Assembly (NCBI GenBank): GCA_937893155.1 | Contig: CALBGU010000146.1 | Coordinates: forward strand, 1-20,480 | DNA: 20,480 bases | DNA from: an uncultured Treponema sp. | Lineage (GTDB): Bacteria; Spirochaetota; Spirochaetia; Treponematales; Treponemataceae | Reading direction: 5' to 3' | Shown: piece after piece, positions 1-7,217 of the stretch | How the letters are laid out: the number at the start of each line of letters is the position of its first letter | Numbering within the stretch: position 1 is the first letter of the stretch | Translations under genes and position numbers: made by a program | Notes under the pieces: generated by a model | Databases searched by the model: none | The model's input: only the letters and a program-made list of their open reading frames with translations | Told to the model about the DNA's origin: nothing

Positions 1-33
1 AGCAGGCAGATATTAGCAAGAGGGCAAAATTAT

Positions 34-58
34 AAAAAGGCGGCTTAAAATGCCGCCT
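34..58 (-). terminator. Rho-independent terminator of the PheC-like gene
   Basis: A perfect 7-bp stem pairs AGGCGGC (38-44) with GCCGCCT (52-58) around a 7-nt loop. Read on the minus strand, it is followed by a T-rich stretch starting at 37. It lies 10 bases past the stop codon of the minus-strand gene ending at 68. This is the classic layout of an intrinsic terminator for that gene. Confidence 0.8.
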
Positions 59-67
59 GTTTTGTGT

Positions 68-865
68 TTATTGCAGACCGTATTTTTGGCGAAGGCGGCT
101 CAACGTGCCGTCTTTTTCCATTTGCTGCAAAATCCCGTTGACCAAAGAAAGTAAATCGTCCTGCCCTTTTTGCATAAGAATACCGATTTCGCCGTGAGTA
201 AACGGCTGGGCAAGAAGCGGAGAGGCAAGTCTGGTATCATTTTGAATATACCACGGCGCTTCGGTAATTTCTGTTATCATCACGTCGGCATTTGAGAGCG
301 CAATTTGGTTTGGAATCGCTTCGTTTTGCTCAAACACGATAATCTTGGCATTTTTTATGTGTTCGCGGGCAAACTTTTCGTTCAATCCGCCCGGATTCAC
401 CATAACACGCACATCGCTTTTACCTATGTCTGCCAAAGACGAAAAACGCGGGGCATCTTCGCTTCTGCACAAAATCGTTTTTCCGTTCTGAAGATAGCCG
501 TTCGACATCAGCATTGTTTCTTTTCGGCTTTCAGTGATGGTGATGCCGCCGATTGCAAAATCAAACTTTTTCGGCAAAGCACGCGTATCCGCGCTCAACG
601 TAACCCACGATGTCGGCACAAATTCTGCTTTGACACCGAGGCGGGAAGCGATGTTCTCTGCGATTTCAATGTCGAATCCCCAGTATTCGCCGTTTTCTTC
701 GCGATACGAAAGCGGTCTGTAATCGCCCGTCGTGCCGATGAACACAACGCCGCGCGCCTTTATTTCGTCCACGGTCGAAACACAGTCCGTCCTTTTTGTT
801 GCGCACGAAGCAAAAACAGCCGATAGCAAAACAACCGCCGCAATCTTTTTCAAAATTCGTTTCAT
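68..865 (-). CDS. PheC-like periplasmic lipoprotein (cyclohexadienyl dehydratase / family 3 solute-binding fold)
   Basis: This 265-residue protein has a type II signal peptide with the lipidated Cys at about residue 21 (VFASC), so it is probably anchored facing the periplasm. The body is a family 3 solute-binding fold (PBPb). Several stretches resemble cyclohexadienyl dehydratase PheC, which converts prephenate or arogenate to phenylpyruvate or phenylalanine. These are GTTGDYRPLSYR near the start, GGITITESRKE, NGYLQNGKT, NPGGLNEKFA and DVMITEITEA. The Lys of NGKT and the Glu of ITEA align with residues I recall as important in PheC. The start was set at 865 because AGGAG (872-876, minus) lies just upstream; the in-frame Met at 895 lies upstream of a TATAAT box. 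No permease or ATPase gene is adjacent, which favours an enzyme over a transporter subunit. A plain amino-acid binding protein remains possible. Confidence 0.7.
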   Translation of the reverse strand: MKRILKKIAAVVLLSAVFASCATKRTDCVSTVDEIKARGVVFIGTTGDYRPLSYREENGEYWGFDIEIAENIASRLGVKAEFVPTSWVTLSADTRALPKKFDFAIGGITITESRKETMLMSNGYLQNGKTILCRSEDAPRFSSLADIGKSDVRVMVNPGGLNEKFAREHIKNAKIIVFEQNEAIPNQIALSNADVMITEITEAPWYIQNDTRLASPLLAQPFTHGEIGILMQKGQDDLLSLVNGILQQMEKDGTLSRLRQKYGLQ

Positions 866-871
866 AACAAA

Positions 872-889
872 CTCCTGTCTATCATTATA
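872..889 (-). promoter_or_regulatory. -10 box and ribosome binding site of the PheC-like gene
   Basis: On the minus strand, TATAAT (889-884) is followed 18 bases later by ATG at 865, with AGGAG at 876-872 in between. No good -35 is seen at the expected spacing. The arrangement decides the start codon: the longer reading frame would begin upstream of this -10 box. Confidence 0.5.
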
Positions 890-913
890 ATTCATTTTTT
901 TTCAAAAAAAACG

Positions 914-944
914 TAGCCCGATTGGTGTGTTTTTCGTATAAATA
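914..944 (+). promoter_or_regulatory. Two-part promoter-like motif upstream of the HAD lipoprotein gene
   Basis: TAGCC (914-918) is followed, after exactly 16 bases, by CGTATAAATA (935-944). TTGG lies at spacer positions 4-7. The same elements at the same spacing occur before the precursor peptide gene (6368-6398). The -35-like half is not TTGACA-like, and the downstream half begins CGTAT, as in some ECF sigma promoters. It lies 61 bases before the ATG at 1006. Promoter function is inferred from the shared pattern. Confidence 0.4.
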
Positions 945-950
945 AATATA

Positions 951-982
951 AGCGCAAACGATGCGCTGAAAAACGATATAAT
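951..982 (+). promoter_or_regulatory. Second candidate -10 box with an overlapping dyad, HAD lipoprotein gene
   Basis: TATAAT at 977-982 lies 23 bases before ATG 1006, and GAGGAGA (994-1000) supplies the ribosome binding site. The -35 position is poor. It falls in a perfect dyad, AGCGC (951-955) and GCGCT (963-967) around 7 bases, which could be an operator. The region therefore may hold two promoters, this one and the motif at 914-944. Confidence 0.35.
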
Positions 983-1005
983 CATTTTATTTAGAGGAGA
1001 TTTTT

Positions 1006-2058
1006 ATGAAAACAATCAAACGCAATCTTTCAACGCTGCTGCTCGTTGCTTTTACCACACTTTTTCTTGTGTCCTGTGCGAGCAATCACCGTGTACCAAC
1101 AAGCGCAGAAAAAGCCGCGCTTTCGTTGTGGAACGATGAGGCGAGCGCAAAAAAGGCTCTTATTGCGTATGTGGAATCGGTTACGGACGAGGATTCCGCT
1201 GATTTTATCCCCGTTGAGCGAAGAATCGCCGTTTTCGACCTTGACGGCACGCTTTTCTGTGAGACAAATCCCACTTATTTTGATTTCCAGCTTTTCATTC
1301 ACCGCGTTTTAGACGACCCGAATTATACGCCGACACAAGAACAGAAGGCTCTTGCAGAGGATTTTCGCTCAAGCGGTCACGTTCCGCCGCTGGGGGCTGA
1401 GTACGAGAAAATGCTTGCCAGCGCCTACGAGGGATTTTCGCTCAAAGAGTTCGATTCGTATGTCCGCTCATTTATGCAGACCGAGCAGCCGGGCTACAAA
1501 GCGCTCAAACGCGCAGATGCGTTCTACAAGCCAATGGTTGAGGTCGTTCAATATCTTTCGCAAAACGGATTTTCCGTGTATGTTTCAAGCGGCACGAACC
1601 GCCTCATTCTCCGTGCGCTGGTCTGCGATGCGCTCGGTCTGCCTCCAAAGCAGGTAATCGGCTCCGACAATGTGCTTGTCGCAACGAATCAGAATGGCGC
1701 TGACGGCTTGGAATACACATTCAGCAAAGACGACACGGTATTGCTGGGCGGCGCAAACATCATCAAAAATTTGCAGATGAACAAGGTTTCCACCATCGTG
1801 AAGGAAATCGGATACCAGCCAGTTCTTGCGTTCGGGAACAGCCTGACAGATGCCAGCATGGTGAACTATGCAATCTACGGCAACGAATACAAAGCACTCG
1901 GCTTTATGCTCTGCTGCGACGACATTGAGCGCGAGTACGGCAATCTCAAGAAAGCAGACAAAATGCGCGCGGATTGCGAGGCTAACGGCTGGATTGCCAT
2001 TTCTATGAAAAACGACTGGAAGACAATCTACGGCGAAAACGTAGAAAAAAATCAATAA
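1006..2058 (+). CDS. HAD-family phosphatase, lipoprotein
   Basis: This 350-residue HAD-superfamily hydrolase probably acts as a phosphomonoesterase on the periplasmic face, since a type II signal peptide ends in LVSC with the lipid Cys at 24. HAD motif I is FDLDGT at 77-82 (Asp78 nucleophile, Asp80 acid/base). Motif II is the Ser pair in YVSSGT (192-197). A motif III Lys lies in the 254-266 region, and motif IV is GNSLTD at 277-282. A helical cap of about 100 residues lies between motifs I and II, as in phosphoserine-phosphatase-like enzymes. The substrate cannot be read from sequence. The start has a strong site, GAGGAGA, five bases before ATG. A PAP2 phosphatase gene follows after about 75 bases with no terminator between them, so the two are probably co-transcribed. 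Confidence 0.85.
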   Translation: MKTIKRNLSTLLLVAFTTLFLVSCASNHRVPTSAEKAALSLWNDEASAKKALIAYVESVTDEDSADFIPVERRIAVFDLDGTLFCETNPTYFDFQLFIHRVLDDPNYTPTQEQKALAEDFRSSGHVPPLGAEYEKMLASAYEGFSLKEFDSYVRSFMQTEQPGYKALKRADAFYKPMVEVVQYLSQNGFSVYVSSGTNRLILRALVCDALGLPPKQVIGSDNVLVATNQNGADGLEYTFSKDDTVLLGGANIIKNLQMNKVSTIVKEIGYQPVLAFGNSLTDASMVNYAIYGNEYKALGFMLCCDDIEREYGNLKKADKMRADCEANGWIAISMKNDWKTIYGENVEKNQ

Positions 2059-2134
2059 AATCACGGGCGCAGATATTTTCTTGAAGATTGAGGGAAGCGC
2101 AAACTAAATCATTCGGTTGCCAAAGGCGGGGAAA

Positions 2135-3103
2135 ATGGATATTCAGTATTTGCTTTTTTTGCAGAATTTTCGTGAAAGCATCAATAACACGCTTACGCCG
2201 TTTATGGAATGGGTGTCGATGTTTGCCGTGGACTTTCTTATTTTGATTCCTGTGTTTTACTATTGGAGCACAGACAAGCAAAAAGGATTATACACGCTCG
2301 TGAGCTATTATTTTTGTATGCTGCTTACGCCGATTATCAAACTTACCGCGTGCGTGTATCGTCCGTGGATTCGCGATGCTCGAATTGTACCTGCAGGGGA
2401 CGCAATTCGTACCGCTACAGGCTATTCTTTCCCCAGCGGGCACACCACAACCGCCGCTCCTCTTGCAGGCGGTATGGCTATACATCTGCGGAAAACCAAA
2501 AAAACGAGTCCTCTTTCAGCAATTTTTGTCATTTTCATTCTGCTCACGGCATTTTCCCGCAATTATCTCGGAGTCCACACGCCGCAAGATGTGTGCACGG
2601 CGCTTCTGATTTCTGCAGGCAGTCTGTTTCTTGCCGCAAAACTGTTTGCGTATCTTAAATCTCACCCCGAAAAAGAAAACGCGCTTTTGCTCGCAGGATT
2701 TCTGCTCTGCGTCTTCGCGCTCGTGTATATCACCGTCAAGCCATACCCTCTGGACTACACCGCCGGCGGAAAATTGATTGTAGACCCCCAGAAAATGATG
2801 AATGACGGATACGGCGACTTGGGGAAAGTCATAGGATTCTGTATTGCACGATTTGTTGAAAAAACGTGGATTAAATTCACCCCGCCCAAAAACAGCAAAA
2901 AAGGCGTAATTCTCTGCCTGCTGGGGCTTCTTCCGCTGATTTTCCTCAAACAGTATTTCAGTCCTTTTATGAAAGAAGTATTCGGAGCGCACTGGGGAAA
3001 ACTCTTTTTCTCGATATTTTATGCGTTCTATTACATTGCGCTGTTTCCCTTCATCATAAAATGTGTATCGCTTAAATCGGAACTGAAAACTGATACAAAA
3101 TAA
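2135..3103 (+). CDS. PAP2-family membrane phosphatase
   Basis: This 322-residue integral membrane protein belongs to the type 2 phosphatidic acid phosphatase family, which removes phosphate from lipid phosphates or undecaprenyl pyrophosphate. All three signature motifs are intact. K69-x6-R76P77 is the first, PSGH at 100-103 (general-acid His103) the second, and S141R142-x5-H148-x3-D152 (nucleophile His148) the third. Several hydrophobic segments surround them, and more follow to the C-terminus. ATG at 2135 was chosen because AAAGGCGGGG lies just upstream; an in-frame TTG six codons earlier has no ribosome binding site. Only 12 bases separate the stop from the next gene, so it is in an operon with the symporter gene. 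Whether it serves lipid metabolism or cell-wall carrier recycling cannot be decided. Confidence 0.9.
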   Translation: MDIQYLLFLQNFRESINNTLTPFMEWVSMFAVDFLILIPVFYYWSTDKQKGLYTLVSYYFCMLLTPIIKLTACVYRPWIRDARIVPAGDAIRTATGYSFPSGHTTTAAPLAGGMAIHLRKTKKTSPLSAIFVIFILLTAFSRNYLGVHTPQDVCTALLISAGSLFLAAKLFAYLKSHPEKENALLLAGFLLCVFALVYITVKPYPLDYTAGGKLIVDPQKMMNDGYGDLGKVIGFCIARFVEKTWIKFTPPKNSKKGVILCLLGLLPLIFLKQYFSPFMKEVFGAHWGKLFFSIFYAFYYIALFPFIIKCVSLKSELKTDTK

Positions 3104-3115
3104 CAGGAGATTTTT

Positions 3116-4744
3116 ATGGCAGAAACCACGGTCAGAGAGCACAAAGAGCAGTTTTTTACCATAACAAAAGACACGCTCGGTCAGCAAAGCGAAAAAATCA
3201 AGAATGAACTCACTGCAATGAAAGCACGCAAGCGCGAAATTACAACGACACTTTTGCTTTTGGAAGAAATCGCGGTTCGCTGCCAGAAGAATGGCAATCA
3301 CATTGTAACGGCGAAAATGCACCAATTTCTAGGAACAATTCAGATTCAGCTCTTTTCGCAGGGAAAATCATACAATCCTATCGCAGAGAATTCCATCTGG
3401 GACGCGGACAGCGAGGAGTACATTCGCAATACGATTTTCCGCGCATACAAAGAAAATCTGTCATACACTCGGCTCGGAGAGCAAAACATCATAACAATTC
3501 GCGTGCATGGCATTTCAGAGCACCGCACAATGTTTTATACATTTCTCTCAATGGTTTTGGGAATTGTCGCGGGATTTTTTATGCATCTTTTGCCAGATAA
3601 TGCAGCGTCTTACATTGCAGACACTGTTCTTTCTACGGTGCAGACGCTTTTTATGAACACGCTCTTTTTGCTTACAGTGCCGATTGCGTTTTTCTCGGTT
3701 ACCACAAGCCTTGCAGATTTTTCAGGTTCAAGCCGAATAAAAAACACAGGCGGAAAAGTGTTGCTCTTTTTCGTCCTCAGCACAAGCATTGCAATCATTC
3801 TGGGATTTTTTCTTGCACACACATTTTTTCAAGGAAACAGCATAGATAGTGTCCGTTTTTCACCTTTATCCGCGCCGAACGTTATTGCAGACGATGCGGC
3901 ACATTTTGAGAACATTTTGATTGATATTATTCCAATCAATCTCTTTCAGCCAGTCTTAAACGGAAATATGATGCAGTTACTGCTCGTTTCGTTTTTAATC
4001 GGCTGTGCGATGAGTTATCTCGGAAGCAAAGTCGATTTGACGAAGGAATTGTTTGACAACGGAAAGCAGATTTTTTCCGTTTTGATGGGAAAACTGATGA
4101 CGTTTATGCCGCTCGTTGCCTTTGCGTCCCTTGCCAAATTTATATACAAAGACGCAGGAATGATTCGTGTGCTGTTTTTGTACTTTGCGGTTGTGCTTTT
4201 AGGGTGCATTATCCTTTTCTTTATTTACAATTTGATTATTCTCATTTTTGGACGGCTCTCCCCGATTCCGTATATGAAAAAAAGTTTTCACTATTTTCTT
4301 GTTCCCTTCGCCGTATCGGATAGATATGCAATTCTTTCCCAAACGGTCGATTTTTGCAAAAAAAAGTTCGGCATTCCTGCACACGAAGCGACTTTTATCG
4401 CCTCAATCGGAGCAGCTTTGAATATTGCGGCAGATTCAATGTGCGTCATCGTGCAGGTCTTGCTGCTGTCGCGCTTGTGCTCCGCTGAAATCGACAAGGC
4501 AATCGCATTGAAAATCGGCATTACGACGCTTCTTTTGTCATTCGGAAGCAACGGATTTGTGTGCCTTATGGCGATACTTTCCATTGCAGGAATCCCCTTT
4601 TCTCTGACAACGCTTGTCATCGGCGTTGAATCGATTCTAGACCGATTTCGCACGGTAACAAATACCCAAGGCGATATTGCCGCAGAAATAATCGTGGCAA
4701 AAAGCGAAAAAACGCTTGATGAAGCCTTGTATAACGCATACTAA
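3116..4744 (+). CDS. SLC1/DAACS-type cation symporter with a soluble N-terminal extension
   Basis: This 542-residue protein has transport core features of the dicarboxylate/amino acid:cation symporter family. It has a chain of hydrophobic segments from about residue 138. At the end, DRFRTVTNTQGDIAAEIIVA (509-528) matches the last core helix with its conserved Asp, Asn516 and Asp520. Two features are unusual. Residues 1-137 form a hydrophilic, charged extension absent from typical members such as GltP. The family NMDGT motif reads NIAAD (436-440), and the serine-rich hairpin region is replaced around AVSDRYAILS (399-408). Substrate and ion coupling may therefore differ from glutamate or C4-dicarboxylate transporters. 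The start has AGGAGA followed by TTTTT before ATG, the same layout as the gene at 1006. It is the last gene of the 1006-4744 run. Confidence 0.8.
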   Translation: MAETTVREHKEQFFTITKDTLGQQSEKIKNELTAMKARKREITTTLLLLEEIAVRCQKNGNHIVTAKMHQFLGTIQIQLFSQGKSYNPIAENSIWDADSEEYIRNTIFRAYKENLSYTRLGEQNIITIRVHGISEHRTMFYTFLSMVLGIVAGFFMHLLPDNAASYIADTVLSTVQTLFMNTLFLLTVPIAFFSVTTSLADFSGSSRIKNTGGKVLLFFVLSTSIAIILGFFLAHTFFQGNSIDSVRFSPLSAPNVIADDAAHFENILIDIIPINLFQPVLNGNMMQLLLVSFLIGCAMSYLGSKVDLTKELFDNGKQIFSVLMGKLMTFMPLVAFASLAKFIYKDAGMIRVLFLYFAVVLLGCIILFFIYNLIILIFGRLSPIPYMKKSFHYFLVPFAVSDRYAILSQTVDFCKKKFGIPAHEATFIASIGAALNIAADSMCVIVQVLLLSRLCSAEIDKAIALKIGITTLLLSFGSNGFVCLMAILSIAGIPFSLTTLVIGVESILDRFRTVTNTQGDIAAEIIVAKSEKTLDEALYNAY

Positions 4745-4771
4745 ACGCACGCATTTTTCATAACCCGCGTG

Positions 4772-4799
4772 TTGAAAAAAAAAGAAAATCGTCTATAAT
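4772..4799 (+). promoter_or_regulatory. Promoter of the tolC-like gene, abutting its start codon
   Basis: TTGAAA (4772-4777), a 16-base spacer and a perfect TATAAT (4794-4799) form a good housekeeping-type promoter. The ATG at 4806 begins only seven bases after the -10 box, and there is no ribosome binding site between. Transcription would start at or next to the start codon, so the message may be leaderless. Confidence 0.7.
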
Positions 4800-4805
4800 A
4801 AAAGT

Positions 4806-6353
4806 ATGTTCCGCAGAAGAATTGTAGTCTTGACGATTTTTCTTTTTTCTCACCGCGCATTTTCTCAAGAATTTTTGTCGCTCGAAGATGCCATTCAGCT
4901 TGCCGTTCGGAACAATTACGAAATCAACAAACAACAATACGCCATCGACGCGGCAAAAGCGCAATATATGCAGGCAAGCGGCGCGCTCGACTTTGAGGTA
5001 GGAGCAGAAGCCTCTTATTCGCAAAAACACACCCCCGTGGATAAAGACGACCCGAATTATACCGTGCAGGATTTATCGTCTTATGGGTTAATAGGAACCA
5101 TTTATTCCGACGATGCGACGAGCCGACAGACCGCAGGAACGGTGTTTGTGCAAAAGCTGTTTTCATTCGGTTTGCAATCAAAACTTTCGTACACGATGAC
5201 CCGCCAAAAAAACACGCAGGATTATCTGTATTCAAGCAATTTTCCCGACGAGGCAAAGCCAGAAGAGGAAAAAGCCCGCAATTACGGCACGATAAGCCTT
5301 GAGCTTTCGCTTCCGCTGTTTAAGTCGTTCAGCGATTCTATTACCGCCAAGGAACTTGAAAACGCGCGTTCATACATCGAGCAAATGAATGAGCAGCTCA
5401 AGCACACGGTTTCAAAAACGGTGGTTGAGGTTTCTCAAAAATACTACCAGTATTTTCTTGCCTACAATAATCTTTTGCTTCTGCAAAATCTTCAGCAGAA
5501 AATCGAAAGCCGCAACAAAAATATGGATTCGCTGATTCGTGCGGGCGTGCGTTCGCGAAACGATTTGCTGGCAATGCAGGTGAATGCGCTCGAAAACCAG
5601 CGCAACATCGACAGCGCAAACGTGCAGTTTCAGAGCGCAAGAGCCGATTTGGCGCAGGCGCTTTCGGTGCGTTCGGTTTTGCCGCCGCCGACGAAGGATT
5701 CGATTCCTGCCGTCCCTATTACCAGCGCGGACGATGCGGCACAAGATGAAATCGACGATGATTTTACCGCAAAAATCGTAGAAAAACGCAGCGATTTGAT
5801 TGCGCTCAAAAAAAGCATGGAAGCCGCCGAGAAAAAAATACGCATTGCAAAAATAAACGCGCGTCCTGACGCAACGCTGGCTCTTGGAATCGGCGCGACG
5901 GGCACACAATACGCCAACGACGCGGGCAGTTTTTTTGTTTCAGGCGCAAAAAATATTCGAGGCATTGACATTTCAACCACCGTTTCAGTGAGCGCAAAAC
6001 TGGGCAACACCGCCAAAAAAGGCGCAGAGGAGCAAGCGATTGCCGAGTATCGCTCGCTGGCTTCCGACTACGAAAACGCGCTGAACACGCTGGAGATTCA
6101 GGTAAAAAATGCGGCGGAAAAACTCGCGGTTTATAAAAAATCCGTGCAAAGTGCAGACGAAGTGCTCGCCTTGCAAAAAAATTTGTACGAAAATGAGCAA
6201 AAACTTTTTAATGCGGGGCTTATCACTGTTGATACATTGCTTTCGCAGGACGAAAAATACATTTCGGCGGAAAATTCGTATTATCAAGTGCTGATAAACT
6301 ATTTGCTTTCGGTGCTTGAGTACAAATATTACACGGCGACGATGTTTTTTTGA
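4806..6353 (+). CDS. TolC-family outer membrane channel protein
   Basis: This 515-residue protein begins with a type I signal peptide (basic RRR, hydrophobic core, cleavage near FSQ at 21). It has the repeated architecture of outer membrane efflux proteins. The first half begins LSLEDAIQLAVRNNYEI (24-40) and runs into long amphipathic helices rich in Gln, Ala, Asn and Glu. The second half restarts at about residue 320 (KRSDLIALKKSMEAAEKKIR). It ends with a helix containing NAGLITVDTLLSQDEKY, typical of the family. Such trimers form a tunnel through the outer membrane for type I secretion or drug efflux. Its position just upstream of a precursor peptide and an HlyD/ABC exporter suggests it is the outer component of that machine. 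It has its own promoter, and no terminator separates it from the precursor gene. Confidence 0.85.
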   Translation: MFRRRIVVLTIFLFSHRAFSQEFLSLEDAIQLAVRNNYEINKQQYAIDAAKAQYMQASGALDFEVGAEASYSQKHTPVDKDDPNYTVQDLSSYGLIGTIYSDDATSRQTAGTVFVQKLFSFGLQSKLSYTMTRQKNTQDYLYSSNFPDEAKPEEEKARNYGTISLELSLPLFKSFSDSITAKELENARSYIEQMNEQLKHTVSKTVVEVSQKYYQYFLAYNNLLLLQNLQQKIESRNKNMDSLIRAGVRSRNDLLAMQVNALENQRNIDSANVQFQSARADLAQALSVRSVLPPPTKDSIPAVPITSADDAAQDEIDDDFTAKIVEKRSDLIALKKSMEAAEKKIRIAKINARPDATLALGIGATGTQYANDAGSFFVSGAKNIRGIDISTTVSVSAKLGNTAKKGAEEQAIAEYRSLASDYENALNTLEIQVKNAAEKLAVYKKSVQSADEVLALQKNLYENEQKLFNAGLITVDTLLSQDEKYISAENSYYQVLINYLLSVLEYKYYTATMFF

Positions 6354-6367
6354 AAAATAAAAAAGTT

Positions 6368-6409
6368 TAGCCTTTTTGGATTTTCATTCGTATAAATAGA
6401 ATGAAATCC
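6368..6409 (+). promoter_or_regulatory. Promoter-like motif and dyad before the precursor peptide gene
   Basis: TAGCC (6368-6372), a 16-base spacer and CGTATAAATA (6389-6398) repeat the motif found at 914-944. The downstream half is wrapped by a near-perfect inverted repeat. GGATTTTCATTC (6378-6389) pairs with GAATGAAATCC (6399-6409), with one extra T, and the 9-base centre is GTATAAATA. The -10-like box thus forms the loop or centre of an operator-like dyad. ATG 6428 follows, with GAGGTGA (6417-6423) as its ribosome binding site. Confidence 0.5.
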
Positions 6410-6427
6410 ATTTAATGAGGTGAAATT

Positions 6428-6646
6428 ATGGGCGATAAGAGACTGAAACAATTGTTCGATTATCAGAAATTTGAGGGAAATTCAGCGATGAATTTCGCAA
6501 TTATGAGTGCGAGACGCTATATCGATTCGCTTGATTCAAGCACGTTTGAATTGAGCGACGATGAACTCGATATGGTGAACGCAGCAGGGGCGGTCGATTC
6601 AAGTATGCACTTGAAGGATAAGGACTCTCCTCTGCCAAAAATCTAA
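6428..6646 (+). CDS. Putative C39-processed precursor peptide (RiPP or bacteriocin-like)
   Basis: This is a 72-residue acidic peptide. Residues 41-54 read ELSDDELDMVNAAG, matching the double-glycine-type leader pattern (LSxxELxxV ending in a small residue plus Gly) that C39 peptidases cut. Cleavage after Gly54 would release an 18-residue core, AVDSSMHLKDKDSPLPKI. The core has no Cys and no Thr, so lanthionine or heterocycle chemistry has little to act on. The leader N-terminus contains FDYQKFEGN (10-18). I recognise it as leader-like but cannot place it in a named precursor family. The ribosome binding site GAGGTGA lies five bases before ATG. It is encoded just ahead of a sigma factor and a three-gene NHLM-type exporter containing a C39 peptidase, which is the main support for the call. 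The role of the core (toxin, signal, other) is unknown. Confidence 0.7.
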   Translation: MGDKRLKQLFDYQKFEGNSAMNFAIMSARRYIDSLDSSTFELSDDELDMVNAAGAVDSSMHLKDKDSPLPKI

Positions 6647-6655
6647 AGGCAGACC

Positions 6656-7135
6656 GTGACACAAAGCGAGAAAAACGACATTTACAAACAATTTAACAGA
6701 AAAGTTTTCTATTATTTTTTTGGCAAAAACGTGAGCGAGGACGATGCCGAAGATTTGACCGCAAATGTCTTCGTTAAGTTTTTTGACAAGGCGGACGATT
6801 TTGACCCGTCTAAATCTTCGCCCTCCACTCTTATTTACCGAATGGCTCACAACACGCTCATTGATTTTTGGCGTGTGAGAAAACAACATTCCGCGCTCGA
6901 CGAAGAGATTGCCTGCGATGATACGACGCTCGACGCGATTTTGAACGATGAGACGCTCAACGAGTTGGCTCAGGCGTTAATGCGCTTGGGCGAACGCGAA
7001 AGGGCGCTCATTGTGCTCGTGTATTACGACAATAAAACGCTCAAAGAAAGCGCAGAAATCTTAAAAATGAGCTACTCAAACGCAAAAATCGTGATGAAAA
7101 AAGCCCTTGAACAGCTCAAGGATTTTCTGGATTAA
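6656..7135 (+). CDS. ECF-type RNA polymerase sigma factor
   Basis: This 159-residue sigma-70-family protein has only regions 2 and 4, the ECF layout. Region 2 spans about 12-78, with EDDAEDLTANVFVKFF (28-43) and the promoter-melting/-10-recognition stretch STLIYRMAHNTLIDFWR (57-73). Region 4 spans about 100-158, with RLGERERALIVLVYYDNKT and a helix-turn-helix around ESAEILKMSYSNAKIVMKKA. Translation starts at GTG 6656. AAAGG (6645-6649) overlaps the stop of the precursor gene nine bases upstream, so the two are probably translationally coupled. No anti-sigma factor is encoded next to it. It sits between precursor and exporter, and the precursor promoter has an ECF-like CGTAT half, so autoregulation is a reasonable inference. 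Confidence 0.85.
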   Translation: MTQSEKNDIYKQFNRKVFYYFFGKNVSEDDAEDLTANVFVKFFDKADDFDPSKSSPSTLIYRMAHNTLIDFWRVRKQHSALDEEIACDDTTLDAILNDETLNELAQALMRLGERERALIVLVYYDNKTLKESAEILKMSYSNAKIVMKKALEQLKDFLD

Positions 7136-7217
7136 AACCTGCATTTTCGCCAGCGCGCTTTTAGAATGACACTTATTTTGCACTATTTTCAAAATCTTCA
7201 AAACAGAGGAAACGGAA

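Noticed and set aside
2117..2134. TTG start for the PAP2 phosphatase
   Set aside because: There is no ribosome binding site before it, whereas ATG 2135 has a good one, and the six extra residues add nothing to the family alignment.
4747..4769. CACGC/GCGTG hairpin between the symporter and the tolC-like gene as a terminator
   Set aside because: The stem is only 5 bp with a long loop, and it is followed by A-rich rather than T-rich sequence.
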